Part shown: positions 55,211-64,000 of the stretch, one piece after another
Position numbering within the stretch: position 1 is the stretch's first letter
How the letters are laid out: the number at the start of each line of letters is the position of its first letter
NCBI GenBank assembly: GCA_946406115.1
Contig: OX291542.1
Coordinates: 35,855,321 to 35,919,320 of the forward strand
From: Apoda limacodes
Lineage: Eukaryota > Arthropoda > Insecta > Lepidoptera > Limacodidae
Direction: 5' to 3'
Length of the DNA stretch: 64,000 nucleotides
Notes under the pieces: model-generated
What the model saw: only the letters and a program-made list of their open reading frames with translations
Database searches by the model: none
Told to the model about the DNA's origin: nothing
Position numbers and translations under genes: made by a program

Positions 55211-56830
55211 TTAAGAAATAAGCTCACATCACTTTGATTTTGTAAAAACAGAGTTATCTCTGTGGACCACTAAAATCAAATTAAAATATATTTTATGTCA
55301 CTTTTTTCAGTTATATTAATAATAATTTATATTTTATAGGTTATTTATTTTACGATTTAAGAGCGTTTGGATCCAAACATTCCTTAAATCAAATAACATA
55401 TTTTAATCCGTCAATCCAATGTATATTATAAAAAGATACATACGAGTATTTCATGTATTTAATCTGTCAGTCTACGAAGCAGTCTTTATTGTAGGTACAT
55501 TTAGTTGATTTCAGTTTATGTTAGTGTGATTATTATTTTCTTTAATATTTTGTTAAGACAAGGTTGTACTGGTTTTGGATGTTTTCACAATATAGAATAT
55601 AAACGCCTAAAATCAGGAAAAATAAAATAGAGTATACTTTCTAAGAACTGGTAGACCCTAAAAAACGATTAGAATCATTTTATTCGATAGAAAAATGCCA
55701 AGGATGACAATTAATTTCTGCTTTAGTACAGACATTTAAAACCGTTTATTTATCATAACGATACAAAATATACATATAAAAAGGATTTTCAATTAATTAG
55801 TAATTGAGAAAGACAAACAGCTATGTTTTAAATGTGAAATTGGTTACTGACATTAAGTTAAAGGACTAAAACAAATGGCATTTTACTGTGGGGACGATTT
55901 GCAGAGTAAGGCAGATCTGTTTAATTGTGTTTTGGCAAATTTCGATCCTCTTTATAGTTACTTCCATCAGTTTCGAAGTTAAGATAAAAGACCACTACAA
56001 AAATGGGATAAGGGCTTTGGAAAAGTTTTGAGATCACAGAACACGGAAAGTTAATGGTTAAAGTTCATTAATTAAAGTTAACTGGACGTTTAATAAGCAA
56101 ACATGTTGACTAAGCTCACTGATAAGTTTAATCGTTAAAGCATAGGGATTAATATCGAAAAATTATTCAGGGCTTTAAACTATAGTCTTTATCAAAAGGT
56201 CCTTTTATCCTACTAATTATAAATGAGAAAGTTTGGATGTTTGTTAGTCAGTCTCGTTTCAACCACTAGACGGATTAAACCAAATTTAGGGCAGGCGGAA
56301 CCGCTAACAAAATCTTGTTTTGTCAAAGTTTAACCAAATCAAACTGAAGTAGCTAAGCACTAGGCCTAAGTTAGTTATTAAACAAGGTTTATTAAATTAT
56401 GGAAATGAAAAGTCTCAGTTCATGTTCATTACTTCCTAATGTTACATTTTGAGGGATTCCTTAATGAAAGGCTATAAATAGCATTTGAATTAATATTAAT
56501 TACTAGCTGTACCTTCGAACGTTGTTACCCTTTAGCCCTCTCTCGCTGTTCTACCTTCTCCACTTTTCTCCCTCTTACCCTACACGTGCATTGCCCTACT
56601 TATTCACCACGAAAAAATGAACTGCTGCTTATTCATTTTTATTTATGTAGATTAATAACTTTACCAATGCGACACCTTTCAGAACCACCTTTTGTGTGTG
56701 CACAACAACTTCCCGAAATTAATTGCAATCGTATGAATTGTTTGCCCTTAATGCACGCAACCGAATCGCTTTTGACCATCTTATTTTATCTATTGTCAAA
56801 TGTTTGTACTAATTTAAAACCTTCCCCAGC
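55211..56830. other. Mostly unassigned; small repeat piece
   Basis: 56208-56320 ('cctactaattataaatgaga', 'aaatttagggcaggcggaac') is a piece of the dispersed family seen at 62690. The frame at 56586-56996 runs into the LINE-A copy and is not a gene. Confidence 0.4.
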
Positions 56831-57478
56831 GTTTTTTTTTTTTTATACCACTAAGGTGGCAAACAAGCACACGGTCTACCTGATGGTAAGCGGTCACTGT
56901 GGCCTATGGACGCTTGTAACACCAGAATTATCACTCGCGCGTTGCCGACCCTTCATAAATCCAATAACTTCTTTCTTGAAGAACCCCATACTGTAGTCCT
57001 TAGAGAAAACCGTGGCAGGAAGGTCATTCCACAACCCAAGCGTTTGCGGGAGGAAGTTTCTCTGAAACCGCACTGTACGTGACCATTTCGGTTCTAAAGT
57101 GTGAGAATGAATTCCCTGCCGATGGAGAGCGGTGCGATGGTAGAAAGTAGCCGTGGGCATCATTTCAAACAATTCCTCAGAACTCATCCCATTGAACAAG
57201 CGGTAGAACACACACAGGGAGGCAAAGTCTCTCCTCAGACTTAAGGGTTCGATACGGCAAGTGAGTTTGGGATCGTCGACAATTTCACAGCCCGTCGTTG
57301 AACCGAGTCAAAAGGTCCAAGCTGGTATCCGGGTGCACCCGCTAAGAGATGGCAGCAGTACCCCATATGGAGCCGAACTTGCGACTTGTAAAGCAGCAAC
57401 CTCGGCCCCGACGTGAAGTACTGCCTCGCTCTGTTGAGTACACCTAGTTTTTTGGACGCCAGCTTCACCTTATATTGT
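56831..57478 (-). mobile_element. LINE-A 3' end, well preserved
   Basis: On the minus strand: codons for KLASKKLGVLNRARQYFTSG and YKSQVRLHMGYCCHLLAGA (57501-57241), a frame break near 57240, then FEMMPTATFYHRTALHRQGI, FLPQTLGLWNDLPATVFSKD and YSMGFFKKEVIGFMKGRQRA (57211-56894), the 3' UTR and a T run (the poly-A complement) at 56831-56843. It is among the least damaged copies of the family. 5'-truncated inside the post-RT region. Confidence 0.9.
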
Positions 57479-57639
57479 AAATGATATCGGAAAGTGTGCA
57501 CAGCTACTTACAAAAATTTATAATAAAAACCTTTGTCGTGTCAATTACGAACACAACAAAAAAAACAGCAAAATTAATCCAGCCATCCTCAAGTGGTGCT
57601 TCGTCCTACGTGTGTCAGTTGATTTTTATTTACATATTT

Positions 57640-58115
57640 TTAACCAACTTCAAAAAAAGGAGGAGGTTCGCAATTCGTCGGATTTTTTTATTTTTTTTAT
57701 GTATGTTACCCGATTTCTCGAAGACGCCTGGACCGATTCAAGAATATTTTTTTTCATTTAAAATATTATACTTTTCAGGTGGTCCCATATTATTATAGTG
57801 AATTTAAAACTAAAACTTTTGGAGAAAAAAAAATAATTAATGTTAATTTGGAACTGGTGAAACGCCTTTTATGTTGATGATTGTATAAAACTTAGTTATG
57901 AGTATGAATGTTTTTAGTGTACAAGAAAAAAAAAGCAATTCGTCACTGAAATTAAAAAAAAATAAAAACTTTTTAACAAACAAACAACCGGCTTCAAAAG
58001 ATGCACTAAAAAGGTAAAAATAATAACTAATTTCCAAAAATCTGATCTGAATTACAGTTTGAAGTTGGTGGCTATGTACATATGTAATAGTTTATAACAC
58101 ACTTTGCTTGCATGA
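57640..58115 (+). mobile_element. Dispersed element 'accaacttcaaaaaaagg', left member of an inverted pair
   Basis: It runs from 'taaccaacttcaaaaaaagg' with 'aggaggttcgcaattcgtcg', through 'tctcgaagacgcctggaccg', 'ggtggtcccatattatta', 'gtttttagtgtacaagaaaa' and 'ggcttcaaaagatgcact', to 'tctgatctgaattacagttt' and 'tttgcttgcatgacacca'. The same order occurs in reverse at 61510-62022 with high identity. Non-coding. Confidence 0.8.
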
Positions 58116-58824
58116 CACCAATAGTAATTTTTTATGCACTTTTGCAATATAGGTATCAAATGAAAGGGCTTGCCAAGAATAATTAGAAAATAACTAAAAA
58201 GTAAAAATAAATTAAAATAAAAGAAACGTTTTTTAAAAAAAGCTTTTATTAAAATGCTCTAAAAAGAAGAAAATAAAATTTTCCTTTACACTTTTAACTA
58301 TTATTATACAATTTGTTTGATCATAAAAGCTTTTCGCGAGATTTGCATAGTACCTATAAGTATTTAATTAAACCGAAATTAAAAAAAAAAATAAACTTAG
58401 CAAATTAAGGTACTAGTTACTATAAATTGTGTATACTGAGGTAATAAGTTGATAGTTAGAATTTTAAAGGAAAAAAATATTTTCTTCTTTTTAGAGCATT
58501 TAAATAAAAGCTTTTTAAAAAAGGTTTTCTGCTTTTAATTTAGTGTAATAAAATTATATTAAAATTTACTAGACTTTATTATGCATGTAATAGAAAGTCC
58601 CAGGAAAAAGCTAGTTCCAAAGGAAAACAATGAATAAATAGCTTAAATGGCATTTTTATAAGAAATAACCTGAAAGATGATGTAGTCCAGTCAGTATAAT
58701 ATTGTGTTTTTGAATAGGTTATTATTGTAATGAGGTCATCTATCTAGATTTTTATTTACGTATACCAAAAACTTTTTTCTAGATAAAGGATAATAATCAA
58801 TAAAAAATCTTATCGTTTGTATAT
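58116..58824. other. No gene recognised
   Basis: Strongly AT-rich. 'tttttaaaaaaagcttttatt' (about 58231) and 'aataaaagctttttaaaaaa' (about 58503), with nearby 'gctctaaaaagaagaaaata' and 'attttcttctttttagagca', form a roughly 290-bp inverted-repeat unit (58225-58520). Confidence 0.5.
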
Positions 58825-59478
58825 TTTTTCGTCTCATCCGGAAGACGTCCACTGCTGAAAGTAGACCTCCCCCACATATCTCCATAACGACCGGTCCTAA
58901 GCCGCCGACACCCATCGGCATCTTGCGGCCCTAACTTTCCACCTTGTAGGAGGCCACTCCACGCTGGGCCTTTCGACCCGTAGTCGCCACTCAAGAATCT
59001 TTATTTCCTGTCGATTTATAGGTTCAACGAGCGCAGTGGCCTGTCCATTACTTTGAGGAATTGAAGTGCAGCTTGATACCTGCTTGAGCTATGTCAGTAA
59101 CTTCGGTTCTTTTGCAAATCTCTTTTTTTTCGGATTTGATTGCACAAAGACACACCCTGTACAGTTTTCTCTATACGTGGTAGCTCTCTAAACAACTTTA
59201 AGTTTACTCAAAAGGCCAACAGTTAGAGACCTCGTTTCTATACCGTATGATTACTGTAAACTTATACACTTATCCCGATTTCATAACCATCTTTTTCAAA
59301 GTTGGACCTATCCAGATACACTATTTGCTCTAGGTATGTGTATTCGTCATATTAAACATTACCTTCGTTTTATTCATGTTCTCTCTTCATGGAAACTCTG
59401 CTGAGGTCTCCGAGCATCGTGAAAATATCTTTCAGCTATTCTGCTATGACCATTATAATATCATCGGTAATTTTTTAA
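58825..59478 (-). pseudogene. RTE-clade LINE, from motif C to the C-terminus
   Basis: On the minus strand it begins near 59475 with DDIIMVIAE (the FADD-type motif C), then LKDIFTMLGDLSRVS and YLEQIVYLDRSNFEKD. Further down come decayed IRK- and LTYVA-type segments and, at the end, pieces around 'aggcctcccc'-like words ('tagacctcccccacatatct'). Stops and frameshifts are frequent. Typical RTE layout with the 3' end at the left. Confidence 0.7.
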
Positions 59479-59647
59479 ATACTAAGGTTAAATATATATG
59501 TTGAATACAATTTTGACTGTAAATATTGTAAAAATATAAAAGGCGCCGCTGTTTAGACACTTTGAAGAAACATCACGGAAAAACGATCCATATAGGATAC
59601 GTTATTAATTGTACCGTCTCGTTATTAATTATATGTAATTTATTTTT

Positions 59648-59788
59648 TATTAGCTTTTGCCCGCAGCTTCGTCTGCGCTGAACTCCTATGTGATTGTAGT
59701 AAGGAGGTTTTCTCCAGCAAGCTATAGCTATAGTTCGTCCACATGGAATTGGGTTATAGTTATCACTGCGAAAACTTAAATTTTCTGT
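59648..59788 (-). mobile_element. Piece of the 'tagcttttgcccgcggcttc' element
   Basis: 'attagcttttgcccgcagct' with 'tcgtctgcgctgaactcc' is the family end. It sits between two RTE pieces and probably interrupted one of them. Confidence 0.6.
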
Positions 59789-59789
59789 G

Positions 59790-60050
59790 ATTAATAGTAA
59801 CCGGGTTCTTCTTCCTGTGCCATAATAACAATTTTCTCGACAAACGTAAGGTGAGGTGCGAATACTTCGTTTAAATTTATGCACCGCCCAGACCAGTACA
59901 ACGTTTTGAAAACATCTTCTAGCGCGTTGGTGAACAGTTTTGGGGATAAGACATCGCCCTGTCTTACCCCAGAATGCAGCGGGATGGTACTATGGTCTTG
60001 GAAATGGACGGTCATCGTAGCAGCGTTGTAAAGACATCATAATACCTCAA
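59790..60050 (-). pseudogene. RTE-clade reverse transcriptase fragment with destroyed catalytic motif
   Basis: On the minus strand: a stop then CLYNAATMTVHFQDHSTIPL, motif B (HSGVRQGDVLSPKLFTNALE) and DVFKTLYWSGRCINLNE. Where FADD is expected it reads LTFVEKIVIMAQ, so both catalytic Asp residues are lost. The frame closes at 59791. Because it reaches motif C, while 59475 starts again at motif C, the two pieces may belong to different insertions. Confidence 0.8.
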
Positions 60051-60084
60051 CATGTTGCCAGCCTGCTATGCCACTCGTTGTGTG

Positions 60085-60730
60085 CCTGCATGGATCCTAA
60101 AACTCTCTCCTTTGAGCATACCTCCTAGGTCAAGTACTATATTTCCAGCGACAAGCAGATGTTGTGTTGCCATCCCAGCTGGGCAAAAAAGTGTACTCAA
60201 CAGAGCGAAGCAGTACTTAACGTCAGAGCAAAGATTGCTGCTTTACAAGTCGCAAGTTCGGCCCCATGTGGAGTACTGCTACCATCTCTGGGCGGATGCA
60301 TCCGAATACCAGCTTGGCCCTTTTTACTCGGTTCAACGACGGGCTGTGAGAATTGTCGATTCAAACTCACTTGCCATATTGAACCATTAAGTCTGAGGAG
60401 AGACTTTGCTTCCCTGTGCGTGTTCTACCGCTTGTACAATGGGATGTGTTCTGAGGAATTATTCAAAATGATGCCCACGGCTACTTTCTAGCATCGCACC
60501 GCACGCCATCATCAGGGAATTCATTCTTACATTTTAGAACCGACATGTTCGCGAACAGTGCGGTTTCAGAAAAAAATCCTCCCTCGAACGCTTGGATTGT
60601 GGTATGAGCTCCTTGCCAAGGTTTTCTCTAAGGACTACAGAATGGGGTTCTTCAAGAAAGAAGTTATTAAATTTTTGAAGTTGACAACGCGCGAGTGATA
60701 CCCTTGGCTGATAACATAGGCTACGGTGAC
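60085..60730 (+). mobile_element. LINE-A C-terminal region, inserted within RTE remnants
   Basis: It begins in the decayed region before KLASKK ('ctcctaggtcaagtactata' aligns with the ILGVDISS codons). It continues 'gtgtactcaacagagcgaag', LLLYKSQVRPHVEYCYHLWA, RRDFASLCVFYRLYNGMCSE and 'aacgcttggattgtggtatg', and ends within the 3' UTR at about 60730 without poly-A. Several stops and a small deletion (60355-60365). Confidence 0.8.
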
Positions 60731-61079
60731 AGCTTTATATTCGAATAGGTTGATTATTCGTGCATAGAAGTTTATATCTGTTGTGTGTAAACACGATGAC
60801 AAATATTTGTTGTTTAATGGCACGATCATATCCCTTTTTAGATTAACGGCGAGACATTCTGACGTGAGCTTTATAGTTTTTACTCACTGTCTGGTGATAT
60901 GTGGTATGCATATGATTTGGTTGAGTTCATATGGTTCGTAGAGAATCTTGCACGGCATAGGTTTTGATGGAGTTAAAGGTTTCTTTCCTAGTCCACACAA
61001 GCCATACACAGTGGTTAATTATACCCTTGAGTTTTTGTATAATCTACGATACAATATAAATGTGATCTACGGTAATTCG
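60731..61079. other. No gene recognised
   Basis: Mixed composition between the LINE-A copy and the next RTE piece; no recognised family. Confidence 0.4.
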
Positions 61080-61330
61080 TGAGGACTCTAGAGAACATCA
61101 TCGCCATTGCTTCTAAGCTGTTCGAGAGCCGCCCTCGTCTATTTATGGTCAACATCCAAGATATCCTCGGTGAAGTAGCACGTTAGTTTGGCTCTTAGAT
61201 CTTCGGTTACTAGCGATGTGGGTCCATGTGACATGTAGAGTTGTCCATAAAACAATTCAGTATCTGTCGAGATGTCTATTTTAGATGTGACTTTTCTACG
61301 ATTTGCAGTCTTTAGTCTCGTGAGGTAACT
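61080..61330 (-). pseudogene. RTE-clade LINE, pre-RT region
   Basis: On the minus strand: LFYGQLYMSHGPTSLVTEDL, RAKLTCYFTEDILDVDHK, a stop, then TRAALEQLRSNGDDVL. This is the segment just before the RT core in RTE elements (family pattern FYxxLY ... EDI ... AL..LKNNKAPG). The expected KAPG motif is already degraded. Confidence 0.75.
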
Positions 61331-61344
61331 CTTATTTCAAGCTT

Positions 61345-61512
61345 AATCCTGCGTGTGCTGGCCTGGTCTGTCAGAGGACTTATGGCTGATGGAGCGGACG
61401 TGTTCTAGAGTTGAGAACACTTATGGGAAGGCGAAGCGTAGGGCGCCCTGCAGCCCGGTGAACCGACAACCTTTAAAAGATGTCCTGTGGTGGCTGGATG
61501 CGGAAGGCACCA
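61345..61512 (+). pseudogene. RTE-clade LINE C-terminus, opposite orientation
   Basis: On the plus strand: ACAGLVCQRTYG, a stop, WSGRVLELRTLMGRRSVGRP and AAR, a stop, TDNL, a stop, KMSCGGWMRKAP. This aligns with the conserved RTE end (WAGHIARRTDGRWGxxVLEWRP..GKRSVGRPxARWTDDL). It lies head-to-head against the minus-strand RTE piece at 61080-61330. Confidence 0.75.
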
Positions 61513-61628
61513 AAAATCTGATCTGAATTACAGTTTGAAATTGGTGTCATGCAAGCAAAGTGTGTTATTAACTGTTGCATAGGTACATAGACACCAATTT
61601 CAAACTGTAATTCAGATCAGACTTTTGG
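61510..61628. repeat. Foldback hairpin, 39-bp arms
   Basis: 'tctgatctgaattacagttt' with 'gaaattggtgtc' (61517-61548) is exactly complementary to 61590-61621, and pairing extends outward with one mismatch. The other family copy at 58040-58115 lacks the second arm. It starts immediately at the end of the RTE fragment. Confidence 0.9.
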
Positions 61629-62022
61629 AAATTAGTTATTATTTTTACCTTTTTAGCTTCTTTTTGAAGCAAGTTGTTTTTTTTGTTAAAAAGTTTTAAT
61701 TTTTTTTTTTGTTTTCAGTGACGAATTGCTTTTTTTTTCTTGTACACTAAAAACATTCATACTCATAACTAAGTTTTATACGATCATCAACATGAAAGGC
61801 GTTCCACCAGTTCCAACTTAACATTAATATTTTTTTTTCTCCAAAAGATTAAGTTTTAAATTCACTATAATAATATGGAACCACCTGGAAAGTATAACCT
61901 TTTAAATAAAAAACTAATTTCTCAAATCGGTCCAGGCGTCTTCGAGAAATCGGGTAACGTATATAAAAAAAAAGGCTCCGACGAATTGAGAACCTCCTCC
62001 TTTTTTTGAAGTCAGTTAAAAA
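61510..62022 (-). mobile_element. Dispersed element 'accgacttcaaaaaaagg', right member of the inverted pair
   Basis: Reverse complement of 57640-58115 over most of its length ('tctccaaaagattaagtttt', 'cggtccaggcgtcttcgaga', 'gaattgagaacctcctcctt'). Its inner end carries an extra foldback: 61510-61548 and 61590-61628 pair with 38 of 39 bases around a 41-nt loop. Confidence 0.8.
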
Positions 62023-62032
62023 CATACGGACG

Positions 62033-62076
62033 AGTTCAGGACCTCCTCCTTTTTTTTTGATGTCGGTTCAAAAGGA
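62033..62076 (-). mobile_element. Second terminal piece of the same family
   Basis: 'caggacctcctccttttttt' with 'gatgtcggttcaaaagg' repeats the terminal 40 bp of the neighbouring element about 55 bp further on, so a second copy was inserted or the end was duplicated. Confidence 0.6.
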
Positions 62077-62689
62077 CTTGATTATATAATTACGAATTAA
62101 TAGTTCATTCTGTTAAAGCAATGATGTCTTAAAGTCCTTTTCTCTTTCTTTCCTTCGTAGCAAATGTCGTAAAATACTTCGCAAAATCATATATTGTGTA
62201 CGTAACGTGTACTCAGTGTCGGTATTGCCACACTCAGCTTAACACACTTGACTACAAATGTCCGGATTCCGCCAAAACTTATTTATTTAGAAACACTGTA
62301 CAGGAATTTAGTTTATCATTCTTGTATTATTAGTGGTATTTTGCCCTTGTCTCAAGACTCCTATTAAAAAAAATATATAGACCAAAGTACCATATTTTTA
62401 TATTAAAAGCAAATTTATTTACCCATTGCGCACTATATTTCATATTCTAATAACAATACAGATACAGATACAGATGATATAAAATAACATACCAAAAATA
62501 TCTTCATGTATATCCGTATAGGGATTTTAATTTTAGGGTGAAACGAACTTTAAAGTTTGTATGGAGCACCGAGATCGCGACGTTAATTTTAGTTACAGTT
62601 AATTAGTTTTTAGTTGTTAATTAGTTAATTATTAATTATTTTTGAGAGAGAGAGAGATAACGTCAAGTGTGAGTCAGTTTTTTTACTAT
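62077..62689. other. No gene recognised
   Basis: AT-rich, with (cagata)3 near 62460-62475, TTAATTAG-type repeats at 62595-62645 and (ga)n at 62646-62656. Confidence 0.5.
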
Positions 62690-63008
62690 AATTGAGGAGT
62701 TGCCGTAAGGATCCTACGCCGATAACCAAATTTAGGGCGGGCGAAACCGCTGGCAGAAGCTAGTATATTATAAATGCGAAAGTAACTCTGTCTGTCTGTC
62801 TGTCTGCTACCTCTTTACGCTTAACCACTGCACCGATTAAGATGAAGTTTGGAATGGAGATAGTTTGAGTCCCCGGAAAGGAGGCATAGGCTACTAGGTT
62901 TTTTTCTATAATTGAGAAGTTGCCGTTGGAATCCTACGCAGGTGAAACCGTGGGCAAATATGGCATGGAGATAGTTTGTGTCCCGAAAGAGGACATAGGC
63001 CACTTGAA
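62690..63008 (+). mobile_element. Dispersed 'gcgaaagtaactctgtctgt' element
   Basis: It contains 'ggatcctacgccgataacca', 'gggcgggcgaaaccgctggc', 'attataaatgcgaaagtaac', the (gtct)n run, 'ccactgcaccgattaagatg' and 'ttgagtccccggaaaggag', followed by a partial repeat of the last part ('gagatagtttgtgtcccgaa'). This is a very common lepidopteran non-coding repeat; the 47765 element shares its 'ggttatcggc' end in reverse. Confidence 0.7.
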
Positions 63009-63093
63009 AATGTCAAGTGTTATATATTTGAGGAGTGAGGAGGAGGACGCACATCTCTGGGAATTATTATTATAATGGGGATTTCAATATCAA

Positions 63094-64000
63094 ATGGTCG
63101 TTTTAACGCACTGGCCACTTTAAATTAAAATTAAATCTATATAATTTTCAGAGTGAAACTTTTTTCACACGAAAACTATAACATTCTAAATTTGAAAATA
63201 AAAATGAAACTCGACTTTTGATTGTTTTTACATTTAGCTTAAAGTCAAATACAGCGAAAAATTTAATATTCAAAACAAGTTCAGAGGTGGGACGAAGTAA
63301 TGGTTATGCTTTATGTGTCAAACTACCGAAGAATTAGGTTGACGTCAACAAAAACTCTGGGTCATCCTAATTTAACTCGCAGTATTATTTTGATGGCCAT
63401 TGTAAATGCTAACTATGAATTTATGATGGTCGATGTTGGAGCAAATGGTCGAATATGACATGCCAAAACATGGTTCTAGTCATCATATACGTAAGTGCCA
63501 TAATTTTTTTATTTTTGTCTTTGTATTGATGAGACTTAATGTCCGATAGTACCAGCGCATCTTTATACAAAGATATAAGTAAAAGTAGTCTAATTATCAA
63601 ACACGTCAAGCATTTACAAAATGATCAAAATTAATTGCCTTTGGCAAGCATTTTTTATGGTCTTCATTGGCATTCCTAAACGATTAATATTACTTTTCAA
63701 GCGTTAAAAATTCACGTTCTTGGCAAGTCTTTTTGGTCGTTTAGGGAGTCTTTTAGCATACCCACAATATTGACTTATTTGCAGCAATTGGTAAAATGAA
63801 AAAAAACTTGCTTTACGATAATGCCAGATCACAAAAGATATATAATTACAAACTCTAATTAAATATCCTAGTAAACCTCCTAACAAAAAACCCTGACACT
63901 GCTCGTGAAACAGTTTTAACTCTACAAGAACTGCAGTTGCAAACCACCCGTCACCCTTCATACTCGCCGGATCTTATACCAACCGACTACAACTATTTTA
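63094..64000 (+). pseudogene. Mariner deletion derivative, copy 2 (runs off the window)
   Basis: It starts with the same 5' sequence as the 45-kb copy ('tcgttttaacgcactggcca'). After an inserted segment it resumes at 63757 ('agcatacccacaatattgac', the SIPTILT codons) and makes the same jump: the QQLVK codons followed directly by 'ttgctttacgataatgccag' (LLYDNAR). A small insertion lies at 63830-63895. Then RETVLTLQELQLQTTRHPSY and SPDLIPTDYNYF give the third catalytic Asp motif. The window ends inside the transposase C-terminus. Confidence 0.8.
63336..63460 (+). pseudogene. PIF/Harbinger transposase scrap inside the mariner copy
   Basis: Codons from about 63372 read LTRSIILMAIVNANYEFMMV and DVGANGRI before a stop. 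This is the conserved first-Asp block of DDE_Tnp_4 (Harbinger) transposases (pattern SIxLMALVDANYxFxxVDVGxxGRISDGG). Only about 30 codons remain. The flanks to 63700 are unassigned. Confidence 0.7.

Noticed and set aside
56586..56996. 136-codon plus-strand frame
   Set aside because: The second half is antisense to LINE-A, and the first half has no recognisable domain.

Overview
The window reads as intergenic or intronic DNA from an AT-rich eukaryotic genome, almost certainly a moth or butterfly (Lepidoptera). The evidence is the repeat content: LINE 3' ends with a characteristic tail (a 'caccttagtggtataaaa' type end), tRNA-derived SINEs with A/B boxes, the family that begins with 'cggccaagtg' and ends with 'ggtacggaaccctaaaa', the 'tagcttttgcccgcggcttcg' family, the 'accgacttcaaaaaaagg' family, and cecropia-type mariner remnants. 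These are recognised from general knowledge of lepidopteran genomes, not from a search. I see no bacterial-style genes, operons, rRNA, standard tRNA genes or CRISPR, and no intact protein-coding gene. Nearly every long open frame is a broken piece of a transposable element.

Layout. 1-5.4 kb: mostly unassignable AT-rich DNA, with two pieces of a Jockey/CR1-group LINE (called LINE-A here) and a 116-bp tandem duplication. 5.4-8.9 kb: a long, decayed array of about 150-bp modules with two inserted elements. 8.9-15.5 kb: the most structured part. Two copies of the same rearranged LINE-A lie on opposite strands (10.0-11.25 and 12.6-14.9 kb). Both carry an inverted piece of the LINE's own 3' end joined to the reverse-transcriptase region at the same breakpoint. 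The second copy is bounded by inverted repeats that extend into flanking DNA. 15.5-22 kb: quiet, with small tandem and inverted repeats. 22.1-23.4 kb: an L2/CR1-like LINE whose whole RT is deleted, followed at once by a 112-bp near-perfect palindrome. 24-34 kb: MITE-like elements, a LINE-A 3' end, an RTE 3' end and three weak host-exon candidates. 34-40 kb: SINEs, a perfectly phased 41-bp minisatellite (10 units) and a 'ggttccgta' element. 40-45 kb: more such elements and two GC-rich patches that could be the 5' end of a host gene. 45-49 kb: a deleted mariner, a LINE-A scrap and a roughly 740-bp dispersed element. 49.2-51.9 kb: a nearly full-length but dead non-LTR retrotransposon whose C-terminus looks like a restriction-like endonuclease (R2/NeSL/Hero-type organisation). 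52-57.5 kb: minisatellites and LINE-A pieces. 57.6-62.1 kb: a nest of RTE-clade and LINE-A fragments enclosed by two inverted copies of one dispersed element. 62.7-64 kb: a second copy of the deleted mariner, with a PIF/Harbinger transposase scrap inside.

The elements do not work together as a pathway; the window records repeated insertion, internal deletion, inversion and local duplication. The best candidates for something undescribed are the duplicated inverted-end LINE-A composite, the shared-deletion mariner family, and the possible first coding exon near 43.77 kb. All are inferences from reading the sequence without alignment tools.
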